NCBI GenBank assembly: GCA_900078375.1
Contig: FLQS01000039.1
Coordinates: 1 to 58,651, forward strand
DNA: 58,651 bases
Direction of reading: 5' to 3'
Origin: an uncultured Mycobacterium sp.
GTDB taxonomy: Bacteria > Actinomycetota > Actinomycetes > Mycobacteriales > Mycobacteriaceae
In this document: piece by piece, positions 8,174 through 16,522 of the stretch
How positions within the stretch are numbered: position 1 is the stretch's first letter
Layout: each line of letters starts with the position of its first letter
Notes under the pieces: model-generated
What the model saw: the letters and a program-made list of their open reading frames with translations, nothing else
The model's database searches: none
What the model was told of the DNA's origin: nothing
Program-made: the position numbers and the translations under genes

Positions 8174-10237
8174 GTGACAACCGAAACCGGGCCGGGTGCG
8201 GTGCCGTGCTCACCGTGCGTCGCCCGACTGCACTCCCCCGAGGAACGCCTGCACTATTTGCGGGCACGGGTCCTCGAGGAGACCGACCCGTTGGTGACGG
8301 TCACGCACCTGCTGCACCTATGCCGCGACGAACACCGCGTGCTGTGGGCCCAGGCCGCCGATCCCGACATCCGCGCCGCGGTGACCTCGCTCGTTGCCCC
8401 GGTGCGCGTGATCGCCGAGTCGGCCGCCGCGCACGCCGAGCTGGACGAGCCAATGCGCGCAGCGCTAGCCGGTGCGCTGGTCGCTGCGGACGGGGTCGCT
8501 CCGGTGACGATTGCCCACGCACTGGCACTGCTCGTGGACGAGCACTATAGGGAGCACCTGGTGGCGTCATTTCACCGGCGCAGCCCCTACCAGCCCGCCG
8601 TCGGCGACCCGATTCCGCTGGGTGCGCCCGATATCCGATCAGTGATGGATATGCGCCCGACGGCACCGCCATGGCGACTGGCGAACCGCTTCGACGAGAC
8701 GCGCCATGTTCGGCTGGCCGGCGAATGGGCCACCCAATTTCGGGTCGTGTTCGACTACAGCCTCTTCGGTGCGCTGCAGGGCATCGTCACCAAAGACACC
8801 ATCATCGCGACATGCCATCCCAACCGGGGCCTCGATGACTTCGGGCTACCCGCAGACCCGGCCCTGGCGGCGTTCCCCATCCAGGCGACCGATCCACGTC
8901 GACAGCACCAGGTCATCGAGCAGCTGATCGGCATGGCCGTACACGCCGGGGCCTCGATCGTGGTGCTGCCGGAGCTATGTGTGAGCGAGCCGCAGGCTCG
9001 AACACTGCAGCAGTGGGTTCGTCGCGACGATGGACCGCGCCTGCTGATCGCCGGCAGTTATCACCACGTGTCCGGTTCGCCGCGCCGGCGCCGCAATACC
9101 GCAATCGGCTGGGTTCGTGGATATCCCGGCCAGCTGACGCACGACAAGCATTCTCCGGCCGAATATCCGATCAATGAAGACATCCAGCCAGAGGGCTGGC
9201 CGGAACTGCGGATCTACATCAGCGCCGACGGTTGGCACCTGGCGATCGCCATCTGCCGCGACCTTCTCAACCCGCAGGCAGTGCACACACTCAGCGAGGC
9301 GGGCGCCAACCTTGTGCTGGCGCCCGCGATGAGCGAACGCCTCACACCGTTCACGGGCCAGATCGCCCACCTGGTCGGCTCTGGCCAAGCGCTGGTGGCC
9401 ATGGCCAACAACCCTGCCGACTGGATCGATGCTCACAACCATGACGTGCACCATCCGGCCCGGGCGCTGTTCGGCCACCCAGGGCTGGGCCAGCAGACCC
9501 GCCTGGTCGCCTCCCCCAATTCAGAGCCCGGTATCGCCACCATGCACGTGCACTCAGCACTGATCGGCTGGGCCAGCGCCGATGACGGCACTTCGCCGCC
9601 ACACCGCGGCTCAACACCACAGCCGCCGTCGCCGAATGTGTTGCCGCAGTGGGCGCAGTCGCTGGCCACCACGCTGCAACGGCGTTACCAAGCTCTCGCG
9701 CAGCATCTCCCGGATCCGTTGCGGCTGCGCCCCGCGGCGGTGCTCGTCCTTCTCACCGACGGGCCCACAGGACCGCTGGTGGCGCTGACCGAGCGGGCCT
9801 CGGATCTCACCGACTATCCCGGCCGACTTACCTTCCCCGGCGGTGGCCAAGACCCCGCCGACACCAGTGCAGTCAGCACCGCGCTGCGCGAAGCCGCCGA
9901 GGAAACCGGCCTCGACCCCGCCAGCGTGCACGTTCTGGGTGTCTTGCCGTCGATGACCGACCCCGAGTCGAAATTCCTGGTCACCCCGGTGCTGGCCTGG
10001 TCGGCAAAGCCGCACTACCCCGGGCCCGTCAACGTCGCCGAGGTGAGCTGTGTCCGCCAACTACCCCTAAGTGGGATCGGCGCCCGCCAGAACGACGACG
10101 GTGACCTGCCTGCCGCGTCATGCCTGCCGGACAGCGCGCAACTGGGGCAGCCCCGCCTCGGTGTCCTGACCGCTGCGGTGATCGACATCGTGCTGGCCCT
10201 GCTCGACCGTCACCCACCCGGGCGGGCGGAAAAATGA
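8174..10237 (+). CDS. Nitrilase-superfamily hydrolase fused to a CoA-type Nudix hydrolase
   Basis: 687 residues. Residues 1-220 are a mostly helical domain I cannot assign. The middle is a carbon-nitrogen hydrolase with the Glu-Lys-Cys triad visible in VVLPELC (Glu about 263), LTHDKHSPAEYP (Lys about 322) and AICRDLL (Cys about 360). From about residue 510 a Nudix domain follows: FPGGGQDPAD plus ALREAAEETGL, of the type that cleaves CoA or NADH pyrophosphates, with the first Glu of the box replaced. The GTG 8174 start lacks a strong ribosome site; an in-frame start a few codons downstream is possible. The fusion suggests damage repair or nucleotide-signal turnover; the substrate is unknown. 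Confidence 0.8.
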   Translation: MTTETGPGAVPCSPCVARLHSPEERLHYLRARVLEETDPLVTVTHLLHLCRDEHRVLWAQAADPDIRAAVTSLVAPVRVIAESAAAHAELDEPMRAALAGALVAADGVAPVTIAHALALLVDEHYREHLVASFHRRSPYQPAVGDPIPLGAPDIRSVMDMRPTAPPWRLANRFDETRHVRLAGEWATQFRVVFDYSLFGALQGIVTKDTIIATCHPNRGLDDFGLPADPALAAFPIQATDPRRQHQVIEQLIGMAVHAGASIVVLPELCVSEPQARTLQQWVRRDDGPRLLIAGSYHHVSGSPRRRRNTAIGWVRGYPGQLTHDKHSPAEYPINEDIQPEGWPELRIYISADGWHLAIAICRDLLNPQAVHTLSEAGANLVLAPAMSERLTPFTGQIAHLVGSGQALVAMANNPADWIDAHNHDVHHPARALFGHPGLGQQTRLVASPNSEPGIATMHVHSALIGWASADDGTSPPHRGSTPQPPSPNVLPQWAQSLATTLQRRYQALAQHLPDPLRLRPAAVLVLLTDGPTGPLVALTERASDLTDYPGRLTFPGGGQDPADTSAVSTALREAAEETGLDPASVHVLGVLPSMTDPESKFLVTPVLAWSAKPHYPGPVNVAEVSCVRQLPLSGIGARQNDDGDLPAASCLPDSAQLGQPRLGVLTAAVIDIVLALLDRHPPGRAEK

Positions 10238-10549
10238 CCTTAGTCTGGCGGGTCGCTTCCGTTGTCCCCTTGAACCCCGGTCGTCGCGCAGCCCATCGTG
10301 GAGCCAGTCCGTCCCTGACGGGGAAGGTGAGGCGCGCGATGAGGCGCACCACTGCACGAGCACTGGTTGACACGGCACTGCCGATGGCCGTCGTGACCCA
10401 CCGCGGTTGCTCCTCACCGCCACCCCTTCCCGGATGCCCGCCATCCTCGGCAACCGTGGCCGCCCCCAGCGCACATCTCGCTGAAACAGCCGTCATGCCA
10501 GCGCCGCCGCGCCACCAACACCGCACCTCAGCGACCCACCGAGGACTCA
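10238..10549. other. Intergenic region before the ABC operon
   Basis: About 310 bp with no supported gene; long open frames here are GC-driven. It should hold the promoter of the ABC exporter pair. No palindrome of the BlaI, CsoR or DosR type was seen. Confidence 0.45.
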
Positions 10550-11269
10550 ATGAAGGGAGTCACCGTGGACGACAAGGCACCTACCGCACTCAACCACAGA
10601 GCATCCGTCGCATCTGATACCGCACCGGTGCTCACCGCCGAGGGCATCGAGAAGTCGTTCCGGCGGGGCATGTGGCCGATGTCGCAACGTCACAGCGTGC
10701 TGAAGGGCGTCGATCTGACACTTAGTCCAGGCGAAGTCGTCGGTCTGGTCGGTGAAAACGGTTCGGGCAAGTCGACGATCATGAAAATCCTGGTGGGTGA
10801 ACTGGCCGCCGATGCCGGCACCGTGACACACGCCGGAGTGCTGGGTTACTGCCCGCAGCAACCGGTGGTGTATGAGCGGCTGACCTGTGATGAGCACATC
10901 GAACTATTCGCCCGCGCCTACCGGATGACCCATGAGGCGGAGCGGCGTGCGCGCCGAGACCTGTACGCGGCGTTGGGATTTGAACGCTACGCCGGCACGA
11001 GGGCCGATCGGCTCTCCGGCGGGACCCTGGCCAAGCTGAATCTCACGCTGGCGATGCTGGCTAATCCGCAGGTGCTGCTGCTCGATGAGCCCTACGCCGG
11101 TTTCGACTGGGACACCTATCTGAAGTTCTGGGACCTGGTGGGCCAACGCCGCGCCGAAGGCAGGTCCGTTTTAATCATCAGCCACTTCGTCGCCGATGAG
11201 CAGCGCTTCGACCGCATCGTTCAGTTATGTGAGGGGCGCCTTTGCGCTGGGCGAACAGCAGCGCCATGA
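10550..11269 (+). CDS. ABC exporter, ATP-binding subunit
   Basis: 239 residues. Walker A GENGSGKST, Q-loop CPQQPVVYE, signature LSGGT and Walker B VLLLDEP with a switch His (IISHF) are all present. GTG 10565 with GGGAG 5 nt upstream is an equally good start to ATG 10550. The stop overlaps the permease start in an ATGA. The single NBD with a separate two-half permease fits an ABC-2-like drug or lipid exporter; the cargo is unknown. Confidence 0.88.
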   Translation: MKGVTVDDKAPTALNHRASVASDTAPVLTAEGIEKSFRRGMWPMSQRHSVLKGVDLTLSPGEVVGLVGENGSGKSTIMKILVGELAADAGTVTHAGVLGYCPQQPVVYERLTCDEHIELFARAYRMTHEAERRARRDLYAALGFERYAGTRADRLSGGTLAKLNLTLAMLANPQVLLLDEPYAGFDWDTYLKFWDLVGQRRAEGRSVLIISHFVADEQRFDRIVQLCEGRLCAGRTAAP

Positions 11270-12762
11270 CCACCGCCGAGCATGAACAGTGGCGACCCGC
11301 ATTGCTGTTGACGCGCAGCTTCATCGCCGACTATGTGCGCAATCCCGTCAACCTGATCGTCCTGGTGCTGGTTCCGCTGGTGTTCGTGGTGGTCGCAGCA
11401 CGCTCGCTGGCCGACGCGATGGAGCTGCTGGGCGGCAAAATCGGGCCCGCACTGGAAACCGTCACGGCGGGCTGGGCGGCCGGATTCCTGTCCAGCCTGG
11501 CGATGTACTTCCAGGTCCGGTCGGCGCGCGCCGCCGACCGGCGCATGCTCGTCGCCGGATTACCACCCGTGCGGCTAATCGCGGCCCGCGCAAGCACTGG
11601 TCTGCTGCTGGCCGGGCTGGTGTCGGCGGTGGCGCTCATCGCGCTGGCGGTGCGTATCGGTATCGACAACCCTGGCCGAGTGGTCGTCGGCACGCTGATG
11701 TTCGCGCTGATCTACCTGGCGATCGGGGCGCTCGTCGGTGTGGTGATCGCCAACCCGGTCAACGGTGCGGTGGTGATTTTGTTCATCTGGATGGTCGACG
11801 TGTTCTTCGGTCCCGGTGGCAGCGGCGGCGACATGTTGCTATCGCGATTCTTTCCTACACATTTCGTCACCTTGTGGATGGTGGATTTACCGTCGCACCA
11901 TGGCGGGCGGCTCGGCGATCTGGGTATCGCGGCGAGCTGGGTTCTCGGCGCGGGGGTCGCCGGTGCTGCGGTATTGGCGGCTAACTCGCGCACCGCTGGT
12001 CGCAAACACCGTCCCTCGGGCCAGTTCGTGACCGCGGTACGGCTCGGTCTGGTCGACCTTCGGCGCAACCCTGTGCTGTTGGTGCTGCTGGTCATCGTGC
12101 CCGCGGTGTTCGTGCTGCTGGCCAAGGCCACCACCCCGGCGCGTACCCTCATCGTGGCGGTGACCGACAACGGCATCAGCACCAACCAGTCATTCTGGTT
12201 CCCCGAAGTGCACGCCGGAACCATGGCCCCGATCGCGGTCGGATCGCTGGCCGCGCTGGCCGGCATGTTCGTCGTGGTCGACTCGGCGGCCGGAGACCGG
12301 CGGCTCAGCATCGCCGGTTACCACACCGGCGTGGCTGTGACCGCCCGACTGAGTGTGGTCGCCGCGGCCGTCGTGGTGATCTGTGCGGCCGCGCTCGCAG
12401 TGACCGCCACCGTGTTCACCGCCCGCCAGTGGGTCGGCTTCGCCGCGGCCAACCTCGGCCTAGGAGCGACCTACGCCCTGATCGGCGTCATCATCGGCCC
12501 ACTGTTCGGCCGGGTGGCTGGCGTCTTTGTCGCCTTCCTCGTGCCGTTCCTCGACCTCGGTATCGCCCAAAGTCCGATGCTTCGCCCCATCCCGGCGACC
12601 TGGGCACAGGCGCTGCCGGGCTACGGCTGGACCAAGGTGCTGTTCGACACCGGCTTGACCCCGCACTTCGACCAGACCGGACCGCTGCTCGCCGCGATGG
12701 CGTGGCTGGTGGTCTTATCGGGCGCTGCTGGGCTGGTGCTGTCTCGTGGGCAACACCGATGA
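11266..12762 (+). CDS. ABC exporter, two-half membrane subunit
   Basis: 498 residues from ATG 11266 (ATGA overlap with the ATPase gene; an in-frame TTG at 11242 is less likely). About twelve hydrophobic segments fall into two similar halves: each half begins with a cytoplasmic helix (DYVRNPVNLIVLVLVPLVF at about 22; DLRRNPVLLVLLVIVPAVF at about 265), which looks like an internal duplication. So the product is a pseudodimeric ABC-2 permease serving one ATPase gene. The cargo cannot be inferred. Confidence 0.8.
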   Translation: MTTAEHEQWRPALLLTRSFIADYVRNPVNLIVLVLVPLVFVVVAARSLADAMELLGGKIGPALETVTAGWAAGFLSSLAMYFQVRSARAADRRMLVAGLPPVRLIAARASTGLLLAGLVSAVALIALAVRIGIDNPGRVVVGTLMFALIYLAIGALVGVVIANPVNGAVVILFIWMVDVFFGPGGSGGDMLLSRFFPTHFVTLWMVDLPSHHGGRLGDLGIAASWVLGAGVAGAAVLAANSRTAGRKHRPSGQFVTAVRLGLVDLRRNPVLLVLLVIVPAVFVLLAKATTPARTLIVAVTDNGISTNQSFWFPEVHAGTMAPIAVGSLAALAGMFVVVDSAAGDRRLSIAGYHTGVAVTARLSVVAAAVVVICAAALAVTATVFTARQWVGFAAANLGLGATYALIGVIIGPLFGRVAGVFVAFLVPFLDLGIAQSPMLRPIPATWAQALPGYGWTKVLFDTGLTPHFDQTGPLLAAMAWLVVLSGAAGLVLSRGQHR

Positions 12763-13145
12763 CTGTTGATCACGCCCATGCGCTGGTGACGCGACGCCTC
12801 CGATGCTCAGTGCCGACCGCGGTCAGCCATCAGCGGCCGCGTTGCAGACCCCGCGGGGCCACCACGGTCACGTTGATCGCTCGCGAACCCAGACGCCGCT
12901 GCAGCCACGAAAACCGGGACATGGCACGGTGAAAGGGGCAGAGCACCGCTGCGCGGTAGAACAACACGAGCCTCTGATCGCCGCCACGGGCACACGGCGG
13001 GCTGCGCGACCACCGACCCGGGCGCAGGGGGCTGCCGAGGCGGGCCCACGTGCCCGCATCAGGAGCACGCCGCGGGGCCCGGGCCAGGTTAGGCGCCGGC
13101 GCGGCGTGATCGGCATCAGGACTTAGGGCTCTACCGCGGCGCCCT
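12763..13145. other. Intergenic region with a DosR-like box
   Basis: No supported gene. A short minus-strand frame ending at 12830 (product start MSRFSWLQRRLGSRAINV) looks somewhat protein-like but has no recognised relative. The region ends with the DosR-like site at 13118. Confidence 0.45.
13118..13132. promoter_or_regulatory. Candidate DosR box before the flavin/F420 reductase
   Basis: AGGACTTAGGGCTCT matches 12 of 14 positions of GGGACTTnnGnCCC and shares AGGACTT-GGGC-CTACC with the site at 1408. It lies 45-70 bp before the plausible start codons of the next gene. Confidence 0.5.
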
Positions 13146-13706
13146 GTGGCCGGCGTAGACAGCAAAGGTGGCGTACAGGTGGTCGCGGTGACAAGCCCGC
13201 CGGTGACGTTCGGCAAGGTGCTTGGGTATCTGCGGGGACACCATTTCGCGGTGCTGTCAAGTAGTGACGTGGCGGGAGTGCCGGCGTCGGCCGGCGTCAC
13301 CTATGGGACGTCGGAATCGGCACTAGTGATCTACGTGATGACGCGCCGGCATCTGCAGAAGGCCCGAAACATCGCCGCTAATCCGCAGGTGTCTGTGGTT
13401 GTTCCGCTGACCAGGCGGCTGATGTGGTTCCTTCCTCCCCCGACCGTTCAGCTGCGTGGGCATGCCGAACTGCTGGATTGGACCGACGAGGAGGGCACCA
13501 GGGTTTTTCAGCGCTTCTGGCTCGGGCGGCGAATCCTGCGGGCGTACCGGGAATTCCATCGCCGCGGCGAACAGCGGATCTGCTTCATCCGGATCACCCC
13601 GGACCCCGCCATCCACACCTACCTGGTGGGATCGTCTGTCTGGCAGGTCCGGCGCCGGATGGAATCCGGCGCGGCCACCGTCGTCCAACCAGCCGTCGTC
13701 GACTGA
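13146..13706 (+). CDS. Pyridoxamine-phosphate-oxidase-fold flavin/F420-dependent reductase
   Basis: 186 residues from GTG 13146; GTG 13179 or 13188 are alternatives that place the start closer to the conserved domain (VTFGKVLGYLRGHHFAVLSS). The split-barrel signature is seen in VPASAGVTYG, YVMTRRHLQKARNIAANPQV and the strand VQLRGHAELLDW. Members bind FMN or F420 and reduce small molecules or bind haem. The DosR-like box in front resembles the control of similar M. tuberculosis dormancy genes. A decayed paralogue lies at 52006-52283. Confidence 0.8.
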   Translation: MAGVDSKGGVQVVAVTSPPVTFGKVLGYLRGHHFAVLSSSDVAGVPASAGVTYGTSESALVIYVMTRRHLQKARNIAANPQVSVVVPLTRRLMWFLPPPTVQLRGHAELLDWTDEEGTRVFQRFWLGRRILRAYREFHRRGEQRICFIRITPDPAIHTYLVGSSVWQVRRRMESGAATVVQPAVVD

Positions 13707-13714
13707 CCCCGAAT

Positions 13715-13963
13715 TCAGGCCGTTCCCAGGACAAACGAGTAGAAACGTCCGGTTAGAGCCGATTCGGCCAGCACACCGTAGGTGACGGGCGACTGGAACT
13801 TAATCAGGATCGGCTTCGCCACCCCAACGGTCGCACCGTTGGAAGGAGGATCGAATGACGGCGCTCCAAACGGTGGCTCGCCGACCCGGGGAGTCAACAG
13901 ATCAGCCGCCTGGGCGCGGGCCAGCGCCCCGGGAAACGCAGAATGAGCCCCAGGCGGGTCCAC
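13715..13963 (-). pseudogene. L,D-transpeptidase Ig-like domain relic
   Basis: The product contains NGATVGVAKPILIKFQSPVT, which matches the first Ig-like domain of mycobacterial L,D-transpeptidases (compare NGAVVGVAHPVVVTF of LdtMt1). Similarity covers only about 45 residues and then a stop follows; neither the YkuD catalytic domain nor a secretion signal is present. Probably the remains of a lost transpeptidase gene. The intact relative is at 31158. Confidence 0.5.
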
Positions 13964-14358
13964 CGGAGGACGGGGTGCACGTGGCGCCGGCAGCTCGGCG
14001 GCCCGTTCGCGCGGTGCCTGAACCGGCTGGCCCAGCGCGGACGCATTGGTCGAAGCCAGACCGGCGGCGCCCAGGGCGGCGCGAGCTGTCCTGGCTCAGC
14101 GCGACATTGCCGACCTCCAGTCTTGGACTTCTGGCGTGGGTAACCACAGGCGTCGCACCACCGCGCTGGACGCCGAAGCAATCGGTTAACCGCAAGACCG
14201 TCCGCGGCAGTGAATGGCTACCGCCGGCGCTGCGACCTCCCCGCGAACCTACTGTCCTGATTAGTACGAAGGAAGACAGTAGAGGGCCGCAGTGCTCATC
14301 AGGTGCGGCATGCGAGTGCCTCACAACCGTTAATGCGGGCGACATTGCCCTCCCGCGG

Positions 14359-14377
14359 TATACCCCTGTAGGGTATG
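14359..14377. promoter_or_regulatory. CsoR-type copper operator before a methyltransferase
   Basis: ATACCC-ctgta-GGGTAT (14360-14376) is an inverted repeat of the CsoR/RicR class, close to the site beside copZ at 25315. It ends about 40 bp before the start of the methyltransferase gene. Confidence 0.65.
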
Positions 14378-14415
14378 TACGGCTTCTGTCGAGACCAGCT
14401 GGTCGAGGAGGGACA

Positions 14416-15024
14416 ATGAAGCTCAATGCGTTCGAGCGCGCCGCGATGAACAACCCCGTCCGCGCCGCGCATCAACACCACCGTGAGGCGGCTTGGTTCC
14501 GCCGGTTGTCCGGGGGCGGGTTGTCGGGCCAACAGGTCCTCGAAGTTGGCTGCGGGCGAGGTGTAGGCGCTGAAGTAATCCTCGATCGACTCGGTGCTGC
14601 ATGGGTCGCGGCGTTTGACCTGGACGAATCCATGGTGGAACTGGCGCAAAGGCGATTGCACGGCCGGCCGGTACAACTGTCGGTCGGCGATGTGTGCGAG
14701 ATCGCGCAGCCCACCGCGAGCGTTGACGCGGTCGTGGACTTTGGGATCATTCACCACGTCCCGGACTGGCAGCAGGCGGTGGCGGAGATCGCCCGGGTGC
14801 TACGCCCTGGCGGGCTGGTCTTGTTTGAAGAGGTGCCGCGCGAAATGCTCGATACTTGGGCGTTTCGGACCTTCACCGTGCATCCCCACGAAAATCGTTT
14901 TCAGCCGGGGGATTTCGCAGACGAATTGGCGCGCAACGGCCTTCACGGCAGCGGCGAGATCGAGCGCCACCTCGGTGGCATGGTGTTTGTCGGAGCGGTA
15001 CGAAAAACCGAACCGGCACCCTAA
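14416..15024 (+). CDS. Class I SAM-dependent methyltransferase (UbiE/COQ5-like)
   Basis: 202 residues from ATG 14416, with GAGGAGGG 5 nt upstream. Motif I is VLEVGCGRGVGAE (about residues 41-53), the acidic strand-2 residue is in AAFDLDESMV, motif II reads VDAVVDFGIIHHVPDW and motif III LRPGGLVLFEEV. The same frame is open up to 13855 behind a good ribosome site, but that 187-residue stretch is low-complexity and spans the copper operator, so I reject it. The CsoR-type box suggests copper induction, unusual for this family. The methyl acceptor is unknown. Confidence 0.82.
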   Translation: MKLNAFERAAMNNPVRAAHQHHREAAWFRRLSGGGLSGQQVLEVGCGRGVGAEVILDRLGAAWVAAFDLDESMVELAQRRLHGRPVQLSVGDVCEIAQPTASVDAVVDFGIIHHVPDWQQAVAEIARVLRPGGLVLFEEVPREMLDTWAFRTFTVHPHENRFQPGDFADELARNGLHGSGEIERHLGGMVFVGAVRKTEPAP

Positions 15025-15501
15025 GAGATTGAGGAGCCGAGGCGTGTGCCTGCACCACGCCGGCCGGGTCCGTCGGCGCACGCGATGAACAGCACCATAA
15101 ACGTTCAATCGCCATGACCCGGACCGACGTCAACCGGGTCAAAACACAGCGGTCTCACCGCTGACCGTGCTCAGACGTCCTCGGTGGGTCAGGTCACCAC
15201 TTCGGTGCGGAAGTCTGGCGGCGCAGCGAAGCGCATTGACGGCAATCACCGCATTCTGGCCCTTCAGGATCTTCAACCGTTCGGCTACGCGCGCCAAACC
15301 GGCAACACGAACCCCAAAACCGGGCCAGCCGACCTGCCGACCTGCCGACGACGTGGTACCTGAAAAATCAGGCACTGTTTGATTACATTACGGACGTTAC
15401 CTTTGTGGCTGGTGTTTACTAACGAGGCTCAGGTGACATACGGTCGGAACTACGTACGGATCTCCTCCGTAGGTCATCGACACAATCGACTAGGAATGGT
15501 C
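15025..15501. other. Intergenic region before the RipB-like gene
   Basis: No supported gene. A minus-strand frame at 15139-15375 (with ARVAERLKILKGQNAVIAVN) has coding-like texture but no recognised relative. The 3' part holds the palindrome at 15455-15471 and must carry the promoter of the NlpC/P60 gene. Confidence 0.45.
15455..15471. promoter_or_regulatory. Palindrome TACGGA-N5-TCCGTA before the RipB-like gene
   Basis: TACGGATCTCCTCCGTA, with a wider CTACG/CGTAG pair around it (15450-15472). Its core recalls the CTCCGTACGGAG centre of the palindrome at 49316. It lies about 30 bp before the likely start of the cell-wall hydrolase gene. Confidence 0.5.
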
Positions 15502-16191
15502 GTGATCGGTATCTTTCGCGCCGGGCTGATTCTCGGGCTTGTCGGGCTGCTGCTGGGCATCGCAGGTCCCGCGGCCGCCAGCGCCGACGTGAACCAGTGG
15601 GATCCGACGCTTCCAAAGGCAGTCAGCGCCGGTGCGCCCGGCGACCCGCTCGCAGTCGCGAATGCATCATTGCAGGCCAGCAGCCTCGCCACCCAGACCG
15701 CTGTGGATCTCGGCCGCAAGTTCCTCGCCGGTCTGGGCGTTGCCGGGAACACGACCAGCGTCACCGGGCGGATCAATCGAGTGAACGGTACGCAGGCCAT
15801 CGAGTACGTGATTCGGCGAGCGGGCTCGCAGATGGGTGTGCCCTACTCGTGGGGTGGAGGCAGCCTTACCGGCCCCAGCCAAGGGGTCGACGACGGCGCA
15901 GAGACCGTAGGGTTCGACTGCTCCGGTCTGACACGATATGCATTCGCTGGCGTCGGCGTGCTGCTTCCTCGCTTCTCCGGTGATCAATACACCGCGGGCC
16001 GCCACGTTCCACCCTCACAAGCCAAACGCGGTGACCTGCTGTTCTGGGGTCCCGGCGGCAGTCAGCACGAGGCCCTCTATCTCGGCGGAGGACAGATGCT
16101 CGAAGCTCAACAAAACGGTGTACCCGTGACGATCTCGCCGGTGCGCACCAACGGGATGACGCCATACGTGACCCGAGTTATCGAGAGCTGA
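15502..16191 (+). CDS. ripB: NlpC/P60 peptidoglycan endopeptidase, RipB-like
   Basis: 229 residues from GTG 15502 (TAGGA 6 nt upstream; the frame is open from 15379). A signal peptide with hydrophobic core GLILGLVGLLLGIAG ends near AAASA. The region WDPTLPKAVSAGAPGDP and ATQTAVDLGRKFLAGLGV is the N-terminal signature of mycobacterial RipB. Catalytic Cys140 (FDCSG), His189 (SQHEA) and Glu201 (MLEA) have the same spacing as in RipA. It should cleave D-Glu to diaminopimelate bonds in stem peptides. It is not next to a ripA gene here; the ripA paralogue at 50119 has its own decayed ripB. Confidence 0.9.
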   Translation: MIGIFRAGLILGLVGLLLGIAGPAAASADVNQWDPTLPKAVSAGAPGDPLAVANASLQASSLATQTAVDLGRKFLAGLGVAGNTTSVTGRINRVNGTQAIEYVIRRAGSQMGVPYSWGGGSLTGPSQGVDDGAETVGFDCSGLTRYAFAGVGVLLPRFSGDQYTAGRHVPPSQAKRGDLLFWGPGGSQHEALYLGGGQMLEAQQNGVPVTISPVRTNGMTPYVTRVIES

Positions 16192-16277
16192 GTCACGCGT
16201 CGTGCAGCGCACGGGCTCACGGTTCCCAGCACGCCGAAGGGCGGACTGCGCGATCGATCCCCACAGCCATCCGCCCC

Positions 16278-16390
16278 AAGCTCGACCCGGAAACCGTTAC
16301 GCCATCGACTACGATTACTGGGATGGCTGCGGCATCTGCATCGCGGAATGTCCGAGCGGCGCCATTGAAATGAACCCCGAGCAAACTTGA
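16278..16390 (+). pseudogene. Ferredoxin-domain relic of an oxidoreductase subunit
   Basis: The frame ending at 16390 encodes GNRYAIDYDYWDGCGICIAE followed by CPSGAIEMNPEQT. It matches the last 33 residues of the electron-transfer subunit at 4334-5959 nearly residue for residue, but the first cluster Cys is Trp, and a one-base loss just before this segment breaks the frame. Only the tail survives, so a second copy of the operon once ended here. Confidence 0.8.
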
Positions 16391-16522
16391 TCCGCTTGTT
16401 CACAGGAACTTCTATGGTGACGCGACAGACGACCGTGGTAGTTCACTACCGGCGCAGTGCCATTGAGCGCAAACGCCACCTATTTCGCCCATTCCGCGTT
16501 GACACACTCCTGCCGACGAAAA

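Noticed and set aside
13855..14415. N-terminal extension of the methyltransferase behind a good ribosome site (GGAAGGAGG)
   Set aside because: The 187 residues are low-complexity, span a copper-type operator, and lie antisense to the Ldt relic; ATG 14416 has its own strong ribosome site.
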